64,000 bases of DNA from Tetragenococcus halophilus (lineage in GTDB: Bacteria; Bacillota; Bacilli; Lactobacillales; Enterococcaceae): NCBI RefSeq assembly GCF_021474685.1, contig NZ_JAKEIT010000013.1, positions 1 to 64,000 on the forward strand. Direction: 5' to 3'. The translations under genes and the position numbers were made by a program. Of this stretch, positions 44,050 through 53,155 are shown piece by piece (the stretch's first letter is position 1; every line of letters begins with the position of its first letter). Under the pieces are notes generated by a model, which saw nothing but the letters and a program-made list of their open reading frames with translations, did not search any database and was not told the DNA's origin.

Positions 44050-45105
44050 GTGAAAACTAATTTTTTTAAAGATTTATTGCATCTACATAAACCCAAATTC
44101 AATGCAGTACAACTTTTCGGAATAATTCTTTGTATGACTTTTATATTTTTTATTGGATACTTTTCGCATAATATGTCTATTGCAAGCTTTGGCTTTTTTG
44201 GCATTTTTATTCTTATGTATTATGAAAACATTCCTTTAAAAAACTTACTCCATCGTTTCATGGCCATCACTCTTTTTATTCTAACGAGTTTTTTAGCAGG
44301 TATTTTGACTTCTTCTGCTGGCTGGTTCACGCCTATCGTTATCGGTCTTATTGCTTTTTTTGGTCGAGTTTTTTTCCGCCTTTATAATATTAAAAAACCC
44401 GGAGTATTTTTTTGTATTTTAGTTGCAGCTATGGGAACAAATATCAACGTTCCCCTTAAACAAGTTCCTATTTTATGTAGTTATTATGTATTGGGTGCTG
44501 TTATTGCTATGTTTATGGCGATTATTGTACACTTTGCGGAAAAAGAAGCGCCAGAAATTTTAGAAGAAAAATCTATTTCACAACACATTTATGAAGATCC
44601 TGGTGTTTTTATCGATGGTATCTTTTATGGTTCAACATTATTTTTAGCTGTCTATTTAAGTGTTGGATTACAGTTACAAAATCCTTATTGGATCGTTATT
44701 TCTTGTGCAGCTATTTTACAAGGCGATAACTTAAGAGCTATTTTGCAACGCAATATACAACGTATCCTAGGAACAGTGATCGGTATCGGAATTGCCGCTG
44801 TACTTTTGTATGCCCCATTAACAACTTTAGAAACCATTTTCATAATTATCACACTTTTTACAATGTCACAAATCGCTGTACGTACGAATTATGGTCTTTC
44901 TGCCTTTTTTACAACACCTATGGCTTTACTGTTGGCAAGTTTAACTAAAGAAATAGACGTCCCTTCTTTATTACAATATCGATTTATAGGGATTGCATTA
45001 GGGTCTTTGTTGGGGGCTTCTTCTGCAATTTTGATCACAATCGGGCTCAAATTTTACAACCGTTCATTTCATTTACACGAAAGTTTCGATAAAGATCCCA
45101 ATTGA
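44050..45105 (+). CDS. FUSC-family membrane protein
   Basis: 351-residue integral membrane protein with about ten helices in two similar halves: one before the charged stretch EKEAPEILEEKS (about residue 166) and one after it. The second half has NPYWIVISCAAILQGDNLRAILQRNIQRILGTVIG, which matches FUSC/aromatic-acid-exporter-type proteins. GAGGTGG precedes a GTG start. Substrate unknown. Monocistronic. Confidence 0.8.
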   Translation: MKTNFFKDLLHLHKPKFNAVQLFGIILCMTFIFFIGYFSHNMSIASFGFFGIFILMYYENIPLKNLLHRFMAITLFILTSFLAGILTSSAGWFTPIVIGLIAFFGRVFFRLYNIKKPGVFFCILVAAMGTNINVPLKQVPILCSYYVLGAVIAMFMAIIVHFAEKEAPEILEEKSISQHIYEDPGVFIDGIFYGSTLFLAVYLSVGLQLQNPYWIVISCAAILQGDNLRAILQRNIQRILGTVIGIGIAAVLLYAPLTTLETIFIIITLFTMSQIAVRTNYGLSAFFTTPMALLLASLTKEIDVPSLLQYRFIGIALGSLLGASSAILITIGLKFYNRSFHLHESFDKDPN

Positions 45106-45173
45106 AACAAGCTTTGTGATTTACCAATGATTTAATAATATGAACTTATGCTCGTTTCACAATAAGTACTTAA

Positions 45174-45226
45174 CGACCCTCGGTGATTTACCTAGGTGAT
45201 ACCTAAGGATTGCCGAGGGTCTTTTC
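45174..45226 (+). terminator. Terminator after the FUSC-family gene
   Basis: GACCCTCGG and CCGAGGGTC stem with inner pairing (CCTAGGTGATACCTAAGG) and a short T run. Confidence 0.75.
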
Positions 45227-45243
45227 ATAAGCTTTATTCAAAT

Positions 45244-45277
45244 AAAAAGGTCTATTCCAATGAATAGACCTTTTTAT
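45244..45277. terminator. Terminator of infC-rpmI-rplT
   Basis: AAAAAGGTCTATTC and GAATAGACCTTTTT are fully complementary around CAAT; it lies 10 bases after the rplT stop. Confidence 0.93.
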
Positions 45278-45286
45278 TATTAACAT

Positions 45287-45649
45287 TTAGTTGTCGTTTA
45301 ATGCAGATTTTGCTTGTTCTACCAAGGCAGTAAAACCACTTTCGTCATTTACTGCAATATCTGCTAACATTTTACGGTTTACATCGATGCCGGCTTCTTT
45401 CAAACCATGCATCAATTTTGAATAGCTAATATTATTCATACGAGCTGCTGCGTTAATACGTGCAATCCATAATTTACGGAAGTCGCGTTTTTTCTGACGA
45501 CGATCGCGATATGCATAACTATTCGATCTCATCATTTGTTCTTTTGCTTTTTTATATAAAGTATGTTTAGCTCCGTAGTAACCTTTTGCTAATTTTAGCG
45601 TTCTTTTACGACGTCTACGAGTTACTGCTCCACCTTTAACACGTGCCAT
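45287..45649 (-). CDS. rplT: 50S ribosomal protein L20
   Basis: 120-residue basic ribosomal protein needed early in 50S assembly; starts [23 protein letters not shown] and holds the family's [23 protein letters not shown] segment. L20 is also the known repressor of its own operon through the leader upstream of infC. Last gene of infC-rpmI-rplT. Confidence 0.98.
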   Translation of the reverse strand: MARVKGGAVTRRRRKRTLKLAKGYYGAKHTLYKKAKEQMMRSNSYAYRDRRQKKRDFRKLWIARINAAARMNNISYSKLMHGLKEAGIDVNRKMLADIAVNDESGFTALVEQAKSALNDN

Positions 45650-45708
45650 GTTTAATTCCTCCTAAGTAGTTCTTTCATTTAAATGGGTATGCGACATTTG
45701 CGCAAAAC

Positions 45709-45909
45709 TTATTTCATTTTAGCTATTTGTTGGCTGATGCGTTTTTTGTCATCAGCTGAAACCATTGCTGGTTTGCGCAATTGACGACGTTGTTTTTTGG
45801 TTTTACCGTGGAAACGGTGACTTGTAAACGCACGATGTCTTTTTAAACCGCCATTAGCAGTACGCTTTACACGTTTAGCTAATCCGCGATGTGTTTTTTG
45901 TTTTGGCAT
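45709..45909 (-). CDS. rpmI: 50S ribosomal protein L35
   Basis: 66-residue basic protein, [17 protein letters not shown] to ISQQIAKMK, the standard length. The start at 45909 has GAGGA upstream; six extra codons of open frame before it are not part of the family. Middle gene of the infC operon. Confidence 0.98.
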   Translation of the reverse strand: MPKQKTHRGLAKRVKRTANGGLKRHRAFTSHRFHGKTKKQRRQLRKPAMVSADDKKRISQQIAKMK

Positions 45910-45966
45910 AACTAATTTCCTCCTCAAAATCTATATAACCTGACTGTTAATTAATCTTTCAGCAAG

Positions 45967-46494
45967 TTATTTTTCCTTGTCATTTTTAGGTGCAAGCATC
46001 AAATTCATACTGCGACCATCCATTTTCGCTTTTTGCTCAACTGTTGCAACGTCTTCTGTTTCTTGAGCCAAACGATCTAAGACTTCCTGACCAATTTCTT
46101 TGTGGGTAATGGCGCGTCCTTTAAAACGAATAGAAGCTTTCACTTTATCGCCTTTTTGAAGGAACTTACGTGCATTACGTAGTTTTGTATTGAAATCATT
46201 CTCGTCGATCGCTGGACTTAAGCGGACTTCTTTTACGTTGATCACTTTTTGTTTTTTACGAGCTTCACGTGCTTTTTTCTGTTGTTCGAAACGATATTTT
46301 CCGTAATCCATAATTCGCGCAACGGGTGGTTTTGCTTTCGGTGCCACCAAAACAACATCTAAGTTTGCTTGTTCAGCTATCTCCATTGCTTCCGCTTTTG
46401 TTTTGACGCCAAGTTGATCTCCGTTTTGATCGATCAATCGCAACTCACGTGCACGAATGCCGTCGTTAACCATCATATCTTTTGCTATGGTCAT
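45967..46494 (-). CDS. infC: Translation initiation factor IF-3
   Basis: 175-residue factor, two domains joined by a helix: [20 protein letters not shown] at the start, [26 protein letters not shown] in the middle. The ATG at 46494 is only 3 bases from a perfect GGAGG, and the third codon (ATA at 46488) is at the optimal 9 bases. Because IF-3 genes are known to use rare start codons for self-control, ATA may be the real start; the predicted protein differs by two residues only. Confidence 0.95.
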   Translation of the reverse strand: MTIAKDMMVNDGIRARELRLIDQNGDQLGVKTKAEAMEIAEQANLDVVLVAPKAKPPVARIMDYGKYRFEQQKKAREARKKQKVINVKEVRLSPAIDENDFNTKLRNARKFLQKGDKVKASIRFKGRAITHKEIGQEVLDRLAQETEDVATVEQKAKMDGRSMNLMLAPKNDKEK

Positions 46495-46543
46495 TCACCT
46501 CCAAGTTTTTTGAGAGAAAGAAAGATTTATTGAAAATCACCAT

Positions 46544-46686
46544 AAAAAAACGAGTTCTTCTATAAGAACCCGCACGTATCCACACTAAGCTCTAACGAAC
46601 TTTTTTGTGTAAAAACTATTCTGCCCAGCCACATTTGTCGCTAAGGCGAGAAGCGGGTGCTTCTACTTCCATTTCTCAACTTAAAT
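46544..46686 (-). promoter_or_regulatory. L20-type autoregulatory leader of infC-rpmI-rplT
   Basis: The leader contains GTAGAAGCACCCGCTTCTCGCC near its start, as in the Firmicutes L20 leader, and ends in a terminator stem GGGTTCT-TATA-GAAGAACTC followed by T7 at 46544-46572. In Bacillus, L20 binding favours the terminator. The fold of this one was judged by eye only. Confidence 0.78.
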
Positions 46687-46715
46687 ACTATATCATATAA
46701 ACCTGTCCACGTCAA
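46687..46715 (-). promoter_or_regulatory. Promoter of infC-rpmI-rplT
   Basis: On the minus strand TTGACG (46710-46715), 17-base spacer, TATAGT (46687-46692), right before the L20 leader. Confidence 0.72.
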
Positions 46716-46768
46716 TTATTAATACCATTTTTCTTTATTATTCGCTATTTCCTCCAGTTTCTTTTTCA

Positions 46769-46802
46769 GTATATGGTCCTTTTGTTCAAAATGACCATAT
46801 AC
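46769..46802. promoter_or_regulatory. 10-bp perfect inverted repeat upstream of the oppA stump
   Basis: GTATATGGTC and GACCATATAC with a 14-base AT-rich centre, between the infC promoter and the oppA promoter. No T run follows in either direction, so an operator is more likely than a terminator. Regulator unknown. Confidence 0.4.
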
Positions 46803-46856
46803 AGATAGTTTTTATTGTAACTTTTAACGGTTCCTTCTTTTATCAATTGTGGTAAA

Positions 46857-46901
46857 TTGACAATTACAAATATTTTAAACTATCTGACAATTCAGAAATT
46901 T
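46857..46901 (+). promoter_or_regulatory. Promoter and CodY-like box of the oppA stump
   Basis: TTGACA (46857-46862) with TATCTG 18 bases on. ACAATTCAGAAATTT at 46887-46901 agrees with the CodY consensus AATTTTCWGAAAATT at 11 of 15 positions. CodY control is common for peptide permease genes. Low certainty. Confidence 0.4.
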
Positions 46902-46928
46902 ATTTATTTATAAAAAGGGGATGAGAAA

Positions 46929-47168
46929 GTGAAAGCGAAAAAAATAACATTATTAGGAGCTATTTCTGCTGCATTGCTATTAACAGCTTGTCAAGGTAGT
47001 TCAACAAACCAAGACACCCAAGGTAATAACGCCAAGCAAGATTTAGAATTAAGTTCTTCAGCAGCTATATCTACCATGGAACCTAGTCAAGCTGGCGACA
47101 CAATTTCAACTTTAGCTATAAGTCAAGCTTATGAAGGTCTTTACGTTTTAGGTCCAGATGATGCATGA
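46929..47168 (+). pseudogene. oppA: N-terminal stump of an oligopeptide-binding lipoprotein (OppA-like)
   Basis: 79 codons: a lipoprotein signal (MKAKKITLLGAISAALLLTAC) followed by the typical OppA opening AAISTMEPSQAGDTISTLAISQ and AYEGLYVLGPD, then TGA. Intact OppA proteins are about 540 residues, so over 80 percent is missing and no continuation exists in other frames before the terminator. The peptide could still be exported and lipidated, but it cannot bind substrate. Confidence 0.82.
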
Positions 47169-47215
47169 AGGTCACTTTTATTCTCCTAATTAAATTTTCA
47201 ATACCGTATTTGAAC

Positions 47216-47272
47216 AAAAAAGCTAGTAAGTAAGAAGGAAGATAGTCATTCCTCTTACTTACTAGCTTTTAA
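47216..47272. terminator. Bidirectional terminator between the oppA stump and nox
   Basis: AAAAGCTAGTAAGTAAGA and TCTTACTTACTAGCTTTT form an 18-bp stem, with a 15-base loop that also pairs in part. Confidence 0.9.
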
Positions 47273-47285
47273 TTTTAGCTTATAG

Positions 47286-48617
47286 TTATTCAGCAGCTAG
47301 AGCGGCTTTATTGATATAATTATATGGTTGATTGAAATGTGGTAAGAAGAATAAATCAAGCATACCCAATTCGTCAATCGTTACTTGGCGTTCAATTGCT
47401 AGTGAGAACATATGAATCGCCATAGAAATATCCGTTGTTGTCGAAGACATTTGTGCGCCTACAATGCGGCGAGTCCCCGTTTCATAGACAATACGTAATT
47501 TTACCGAGTCATTTTCTTTCATAAATTCTGGTTTTTGTGTGTCTTCAATATCTGTATGTTTAACATCTAAATTAAATTTAGCTGCCGATTCCACAGAATA
47601 ACCAGTTGATACCATATGATGTCCAAAGATTGAAATACCGTTTGATCCTTGAACCCCTGGCGATTCTACAGGATTGCCCGCAATATTTTCACCAGCAACA
47701 ATGCCTGTACGTAGAGCATTTGATGCTAGAGCAATATAAGTCGTTCCCTGTAAAGCATTTGAGTAAACAGTCGCACAATCTCCTACTGCATAAACATCCG
47801 GATCGCTTGTTTGTTGATGACGATCTACTAGATAAGCTCCGTTTGCAAACAATTCTAAATGATCTTTTGCCAATTGATTGTTAGGCAAAAATCCGATCGC
47901 GTTAATAACTAAGTCAACGTCATATTCGCCTTTTTCAGTCACGATCTGTTCTACTTTGTCTGAACCTTTATATTCCTTGACCAGTTCGCCATAATGCAAT
48001 TCAATACCATGATCAGCCAAATTTTTGTCCATATCATCAGTAAACCAAGTATCATAATAATTAGGCAGACAACGGTCTAAAGCATCAAATAACAATACAT
48101 TTTTATTACGACGTTTAGCAGCTTCTGCCATTTCTACACCAATATAGCCAGCGCCAATAACTGCGATATTTTTCACATTATCGTTTTCAAACATTTGGTC
48201 TATACTTTGACCTTCTTCATATTTTTTCATAAAGGTAATGTTTTCTAATTCACGACCAGGCACCTTAGGGGAAATCGGAATAGATCCTGTAGCTAAAACT
48301 AGTTTGTCATAGCTTTCTTCGACCTTATCACCTTGCTGTGTTATAGCGTGAACAACTTTTCCATCAAAGTCAATATATTCAACAGTTGTTTGTGTTCGTA
48401 CTTTAGCGCCTTTAGCTTCAAAATCTTCACGGTTAGTATAAAACAAGCCATCTACACTATCGATTTGTTTGCCTACCCATAAAGCAGTCCCACAACTTAA
48501 ATAACTAAAATTTTCATTACGCTCAATCATCACAACTTCTTGATCTGAATTATCTAAAATAGCGTTTGCCGCTGCCAGACCTGCATGATTCGTTCCTATA
48601 ATTACTGTTTTTGTCAT
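47286..48617 (-). CDS. nox: NADH oxidase (water-forming, FAD-dependent)
   Basis: 443-residue flavoprotein of the NADH oxidase/peroxidase/CoA-disulfide reductase group, with the redox Cys42 in SYLSCGTALWVGK and a His at position 11. The FAD and NADH motifs are IIGTNHAGLAAAN and VIGAGYIGVEMAEAA. The opening differs from the peroxidase at 4073-5437 (SSHGGYEA there) and resembles lactic NADH oxidases, so reduction of oxygen to water is the likely reaction; related polysulfide or CoA-disulfide reduction cannot be excluded. GGGAGG precedes ATG 48617; upstream codons do not belong to the protein. Confidence 0.82.
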   Translation of the reverse strand: MTKTVIIGTNHAGLAAANAILDNSDQEVVMIERNENFSYLSCGTALWVGKQIDSVDGLFYTNREDFEAKGAKVRTQTTVEYIDFDGKVVHAITQQGDKVEESYDKLVLATGSIPISPKVPGRELENITFMKKYEEGQSIDQMFENDNVKNIAVIGAGYIGVEMAEAAKRRNKNVLLFDALDRCLPNYYDTWFTDDMDKNLADHGIELHYGELVKEYKGSDKVEQIVTEKGEYDVDLVINAIGFLPNNQLAKDHLELFANGAYLVDRHQQTSDPDVYAVGDCATVYSNALQGTTYIALASNALRTGIVAGENIAGNPVESPGVQGSNGISIFGHHMVSTGYSVESAAKFNLDVKHTDIEDTQKPEFMKENDSVKLRIVYETGTRRIVGAQMSSTTTDISMAIHMFSLAIERQVTIDELGMLDLFFLPHFNQPYNYINKAALAAE

Positions 48618-48770
48618 CTGTTTTTCCTCCCTTATTTTACATATATAATATATCAAGATTGTGAATATAAGAACTATCAATAATTTTTGCACAACCTAAA
48701 GAATTGCAAGGAAATTCACATGAAAAACTAGATAAAAGGATTTGAATCATATAAAAATCACCTACAAAAA

Positions 48771-48820
48771 TTTATTTGTGAAAAAAAGACGATTAATATA
48801 ACCTTTTTTCACAAAATAAA
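48771..48820. other. Long imperfect hairpin in the nox-mvk gap
   Basis: TTTATTTGTGAAAAAAAG (48771-48788) pairs with its mirror ending at 48820 (..TTTTTTCACAAAATAAA) with one bulge and a 13-base loop. The TTGTGA/TCACAA halves look like separated Rex half sites, but the spacing is too long for one site. It may be a stray terminator. The rest of the 486-base gap (48618-49103) holds only the relic at 48848-48931. Confidence 0.5.
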
Positions 48821-48847
48821 ATACCTACTATGAATCTTGTACTTGTG

Positions 48848-48931
48848 CTAACTTTTCAAATAATTAGCTAATAGTGCTGTTAAATTAGATTTTCTGGCAC
48901 CAATCGTCCTTGCTAATACGATTATGTTCAT
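48848..48931 (-). pseudogene. Relic of a deoxynucleoside kinase start
   Basis: On the minus strand ATG at 48931, preceded by GGGAGG, opens 27 codons, MNIIVLARTIGARKSNLTAL and on to a TAG. This closely follows the deoxyadenosine/deoxycytidine kinase opening IVLAGTIGAGKSSLTELLA, but with both G-to-R changes in or next to the P-loop (GTIGAGKS becoming RTIGARKS) and a stop soon after. Only about one eighth of the gene is left and its P-loop is spoiled. Confidence 0.6.
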
Positions 48932-49103
48932 GAACCTCCCTTCTATAACTAAAATCGTCAACTAGGATATTCCAGCTTTTTTCCTCTAAAAAACCTTAAG
49001 ATTTGACTTTTTTTCTTATAAAACGTTTTGAATACTTAACGAGAGCCTATTAATTTAGTAGAATATTTAAAGGATAAAAAATGAAAACAGAAAGAGGCAC
49101 AAC

Positions 49104-50036
49104 ATGTTATTTCAGGGAAACGGTCGATCAAACGGAAAAATCATTTTAATTGGAGAACACTCTGCTGTTTATGACAAAGCTGCTATTGTTCTCCCTTTTA
49201 ATGACACGCAGATTCATGCGACTGTGCAGCAGGCGCCCAAAAACTTTTTAATGTCACGTTATTATATAGGGTACTTAACAGACACTCCTGAAAATCTACA
49301 AAGTATAAAAGAACTAACTTATAAATTACAAACTTATTTACATACACCCAATTTTCAGTTAAATATCAGCAGCACTATTCCCGTTGCCAGAGGTATGGGA
49401 TCAAGTGCTGCCGTTGCTATTGCTATTACGCGTGCTTTTTTTGCTTGGAAAGAAAAGTATCTTGATCAAAAAACTTTATTATCCTTTACTGATTATGCCG
49501 AAAAAATTGCACATGGTAATCCTAGTGGAATGGATGCTGCGGCTGCTAGCAGCGAGGAACCTATTTTTTTTGAACATAAACAATTTACTACCTTTCCGAT
49601 GAATATCGACGCTTACTTACTTGTGGCTGATACTGGAGTTCTTGGCCAAACAAGAGCAGCCGTTAAATCTGTCTCCCAACGATTAAAAACATTTCATAAG
49701 CAAACTAGTCATGACATCGAAGAACTGGGCTTATTAACTGAACAAGCAAAAGAAGCTATCATCACGAACCAGCCGGAAATTTTAGGCGAAGTTATGAACC
49801 AAGCACAAAATCATTTACGATCATTAACAGTTAGCAATAATTTGTTGGATGATTTGATCCAATTTTCTGTAGAAAACGGCGCATTAGGAGCAAAGTTAAC
49901 TGGTGGAGGCCGCGGCGGGTGCTTTTTAGCCTTAACTAAAACAAAAGAAGAAGCTGAAGAATTAGCTCAACTTTTACAAGAAAGAGGCGTAAAAGAAAGT
50001 TGGATACAAGGATTAGGAGTTTATCAATATGCATAA
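49104..50036 (+). CDS. mvk: Mevalonate kinase
   Basis: 310-residue GHMP kinase, first phosphorylation in the mevalonate route to isopentenyl diphosphate. GHMP motifs are present: IILIGEHSAVYDKAA, the ATP loop VARGMGSSAAVAIAI and the C-terminal GAKLTGGGRGGC. First gene of the operon mvk-mvaD-mvaK2-fni; its end overlaps mvaD by 8 bases. The upstream HMG-CoA genes (mvaE, mvaS) are not in this window. Confidence 0.95.
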   Translation: MLFQGNGRSNGKIILIGEHSAVYDKAAIVLPFNDTQIHATVQQAPKNFLMSRYYIGYLTDTPENLQSIKELTYKLQTYLHTPNFQLNISSTIPVARGMGSSAAVAIAITRAFFAWKEKYLDQKTLLSFTDYAEKIAHGNPSGMDAAAASSEEPIFFEHKQFTTFPMNIDAYLLVADTGVLGQTRAAVKSVSQRLKTFHKQTSHDIEELGLLTEQAKEAIITNQPEILGEVMNQAQNHLRSLTVSNNLLDDLIQFSVENGALGAKLTGGGRGGCFLALTKTKEEAEELAQLLQERGVKESWIQGLGVYQYA

Positions 50037-51021
50037 TGGAAAAGCTAGAGCATTTACTAACATCGCGCTAATTAAATACTGGGGCAAAAAAGATCAACAA
50101 TTGATTTTACCTATGAACAATAGTTTATCTTTAACATTAGATGCTTTTTACACTGAAACGAGCGTTTCTTTTTCCAAGGAGTATACAGCTGACAGCTTTT
50201 ATCTGGATGGTCAATTGCAAGACAAAAAGTCTACAGAAAAAGTTAGGCGATTTTTAGACTTAGTTCGTCGACAAAGCCAGGTTTTTGAATATGCCGTTGT
50301 TCAAAGTCAAAATTTTGTTCCCACAGCAGCTGGTTTGGCTTCTTCTGCCAGTGGCTTAGCTGCTTTAGCCGGTGCGTGTAATGATGCTTTACAACTTAAG
50401 CTTTCCGATAAAGAGTTATCTCGTTTGGCTAGAAAGGGGTCTGGCTCTGCTTGTCGAAGCATCTACGGCGGATTTGTCGAATGGGAAAAAGGAGACGCTG
50501 ACCAAAACTCCTACGCTCTGCCTGTACCGTCTAACCATTGGGAAGATGAACTAGCGATGATTTTTATTCTCATTAATGATAAAGTCAAAGACGTTTCTAG
50601 TAGAAATGGTATGCAACGTACAGTAGACACATCAACTTATTATACCGATTGGGTAAAAAATGTTGATGTGGATATAAAAAAAGCAAGAGAAGCCATTACT
50701 AAACACGACTTTCAAGCTTTAGGCGAAGTAACCGAAAGTAATTGTTTAAAAATGCACGCGACTACTCTAGCAGCTTCTCCTCCTTTTACTTATTGGACGC
50801 CTGATAGTCTAAGAGCAATGAATAAAGTACATGCCATGCGTCAGGCAGGTCAAGATTGTTATTTTACTATGGATGCAGGCCCTAATGTAAAAGTGCTTTG
50901 TCAAAAAAAAGATAGCCAAAAGATCTATAATGAGTTGCAAAAGGAATTTCCTGCAGAACAGCTAGTGATGGCTTATGCAGGAAAAGGAATGGAAACTTTA
51001 GAAACGGAAGTGGCAAAATGA
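50029..51021 (+). CDS. mvaD: Diphosphomevalonate decarboxylase
   Basis: 330-residue GHMP enzyme that makes isopentenyl diphosphate. It starts with the family's AFTNIALIKYWGK and has PTAAGLASSASGLAAL (ATP loop), GSGSACRSIYGGFVEW and the late YFTMDAGPNVKVL. Overlaps both neighbours, so strict translational coupling is expected. Confidence 0.96.
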   Translation: MHNGKARAFTNIALIKYWGKKDQQLILPMNNSLSLTLDAFYTETSVSFSKEYTADSFYLDGQLQDKKSTEKVRRFLDLVRRQSQVFEYAVVQSQNFVPTAAGLASSASGLAALAGACNDALQLKLSDKELSRLARKGSGSACRSIYGGFVEWEKGDADQNSYALPVPSNHWEDELAMIFILINDKVKDVSSRNGMQRTVDTSTYYTDWVKNVDVDIKKAREAITKHDFQALGEVTESNCLKMHATTLAASPPFTYWTPDSLRAMNKVHAMRQAGQDCYFTMDAGPNVKVLCQKKDSQKIYNELQKEFPAEQLVMAYAGKGMETLETEVAK

Positions 51022-52109
51022 TTGAGGTCTCTACCCCAGGAAAATTGTATATTGCAGGTGAATACGCTGTTGTTGAACCGGGTCATCTGGCGATCATAGC
51101 AGCTGTTGACCAATTTATTAATGTAACTATCGAAAGTGCAACAGAAAACGGCAGTATTCAGTCCCAGCAGTATAGCGACTTACCAATTCGCTGGACAAGA
51201 AGAGATGGAGAACTGGTTTTAGATCATCGTGAAAATCCCTTCCATTATATTTTAGCTGCTATACGTTTGACTGAACGCTATGCTAAGGAACAAGGGACTT
51301 TATTAAGTTTTTATCATTTAAAAGTTACCAGTGAACTAGATAATTCTAGTGGGCGTAAATATGGTTTGGGTTCAAGCGGTGCAGTTACGGTGGGAACAGT
51401 TAAAGCACTTAATTTGTTTTATGATTTGCAAATGGATCCACTGATGCAATTTAAAATTGCTGCCCTTGCTCACCTCGCTGTGCAAGGAAACGGTTCTTGC
51501 GGCGACATTGCTGCTAGTTGCTTTGGCGGCTGGTTAGCTTTTTCAACCTTTGACCATAAATGGGTGAAAAAAAGGCAAGAAACTTGGCAAATCAGTGATT
51601 TACTTAAAAGCGATTGGCCAAAACTTTCTATTCAACCACTCCAATCTCCTAAAAATATGCGTTTATTAATTGGTTGGACAGGTAGTCCAGCCTCTACTTC
51701 GGATTTAGTCGATCAGGTAAATCAGTCCAAAGAAGATAAAGATGATATACAAAAGAACTATGAACAATTTTTAACTGACAGTCATCGTTGTGTAAAAGAT
51801 TTAATGGATGGCTTTATTCAAGATGATGTGACAAAAATAAAAAAAATGATTAGAAAAAATCGCACACTACTACAAAATCTGGCTAAGGTAACAAATGTTG
51901 TGATTGAAACTCCCGCTTTAAAACAATTGTGCGATCTAGCAGAAAATTGTGGTGGCGCAGCAAAATCTTCAGGAGCTGGTGGCGGTGATTGTGGCATTGT
52001 AATCGCCGACCAAAAGACAGGAATTCTACCTTTAATGAGCAAATGGGAAAAAGCTGACATTATACCCTTACCTTTACATGTTTACCATTATCGAGGAGGA
52101 CCCAAATGA
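51018..52109 (+). CDS. mvaK2: Phosphomevalonate kinase
   Basis: 363-residue GHMP kinase: TPGKLYIAGEYAVVEPGHLAI, the ATP loop KYGLGSSGAVTVGTVKAL, GNGSCGDIAASCFGGW and the C-terminal AAKSSGAGGGDCGIV. Overlaps mvaD by 4 bases and fni by 4. Confidence 0.95.
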   Translation: MIEVSTPGKLYIAGEYAVVEPGHLAIIAAVDQFINVTIESATENGSIQSQQYSDLPIRWTRRDGELVLDHRENPFHYILAAIRLTERYAKEQGTLLSFYHLKVTSELDNSSGRKYGLGSSGAVTVGTVKALNLFYDLQMDPLMQFKIAALAHLAVQGNGSCGDIAASCFGGWLAFSTFDHKWVKKRQETWQISDLLKSDWPKLSIQPLQSPKNMRLLIGWTGSPASTSDLVDQVNQSKEDKDDIQKNYEQFLTDSHRCVKDLMDGFIQDDVTKIKKMIRKNRTLLQNLAKVTNVVIETPALKQLCDLAENCGGAAKSSGAGGGDCGIVIADQKTGILPLMSKWEKADIIPLPLHVYHYRGGPK

Positions 52110-53155
52110 ACCGAAAAGATGAACATGTTTCACTTGCAAAAGCATTCCACAAGCCGCATCATAATGACTTTGATGAAGTAAGAATTGTCCACCAATCCTT
52201 TACTTCAAATCGTTTTAGCGATGTATCGATTAGTACTGAATTATTCCAACGTGAGTTTTCTAGCCCTTTTTTTATTAATGCGATGACAGGCGGCAGTGAA
52301 TGGACGAAAAAAATCAATCAGCAGTTAGCGATTGTCGCCAGAGAAACTGATTTAATGATGGCTACAGGTTCGGTTTCCACCGCCTTAAAAACACCTGAGA
52401 CCAAAGATTCTTTTTCTATTGTTAGAAAAGAATTTCCTGATGGTTTTTTATTGGCTAATATAGGTGCTGGCTCTTCTTTAAAAAGTGCGCAACAAGCAGT
52501 TGATTTGTTTCAAGCAGATGCTTTGCAAATCCACTTGAACACGCCTCAAGAGCTTGTAATGCCTGAAGGAGATCGCGATTTTACCCACTGGCTTTCTTTG
52601 CTAGAAGAAATCGTAGCGCATATTGAAGTGCCTGTTATTGTCAAAGAAGTCGGTTTTGGTATGAGTAGAGAGACGATCAATCAAATACTGGCAACCGGCG
52701 TTAGAACTATTGATATCGCTGGCAGCGGCGGTACCAGTTTTACACAAATCGAAAATGCTCGTCGGAAAAAAAGAGAATTTAATTATTTAGACCAATTTGG
52801 CCAAACAACAGTCGAGTCTTTGTTAGAAGCAAATGAAATTTCCCAAAAATTTGATTTGATCGCATCTGGCGGGATTCGAAATGCCTTTGATATTTTTAAA
52901 TCTCTTTGTTTTGGTGCACAGATGGTAGGCATCTCCGCTACAATTTTAAATTACCTACTGACCAATGGCTGCCAAGCAACCATTGAACTTATCAAGCGAT
53001 GGAAAAATGAATTACAAACCCTTTATACGATGAGTGGTGCCTTAAAAACTTCTGATTTAACATCAGTTCCTTTAATTTTAACAGGAGAAGCTAAAAATTG
53101 GTGCCAGGCTAGAAATATCGATGTAAAAAAATATAGTATGCGTAAGCCTATATGA
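52106..53155 (+). CDS. fni: Type 2 isopentenyl-diphosphate isomerase (FMN-dependent)
   Basis: 349-residue flavoprotein that interconverts isopentenyl and dimethylallyl diphosphate. FFINAMTGGSEWTKKIN near the start, IHLNTPQELVMPEGDR, VIVKEVGFGMS and DIAGSGGTSFTQIE fit the FMN TIM-barrel. Last gene of the mevalonate operon; GGAGG lies in the end of mvaK2. Confidence 0.95.
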   Translation: MNRKDEHVSLAKAFHKPHHNDFDEVRIVHQSFTSNRFSDVSISTELFQREFSSPFFINAMTGGSEWTKKINQQLAIVARETDLMMATGSVSTALKTPETKDSFSIVRKEFPDGFLLANIGAGSSLKSAQQAVDLFQADALQIHLNTPQELVMPEGDRDFTHWLSLLEEIVAHIEVPVIVKEVGFGMSRETINQILATGVRTIDIAGSGGTSFTQIENARRKKREFNYLDQFGQTTVESLLEANEISQKFDLIASGGIRNAFDIFKSLCFGAQMVGISATILNYLLTNGCQATIELIKRWKNELQTLYTMSGALKTSDLTSVPLILTGEAKNWCQARNIDVKKYSMRKPI

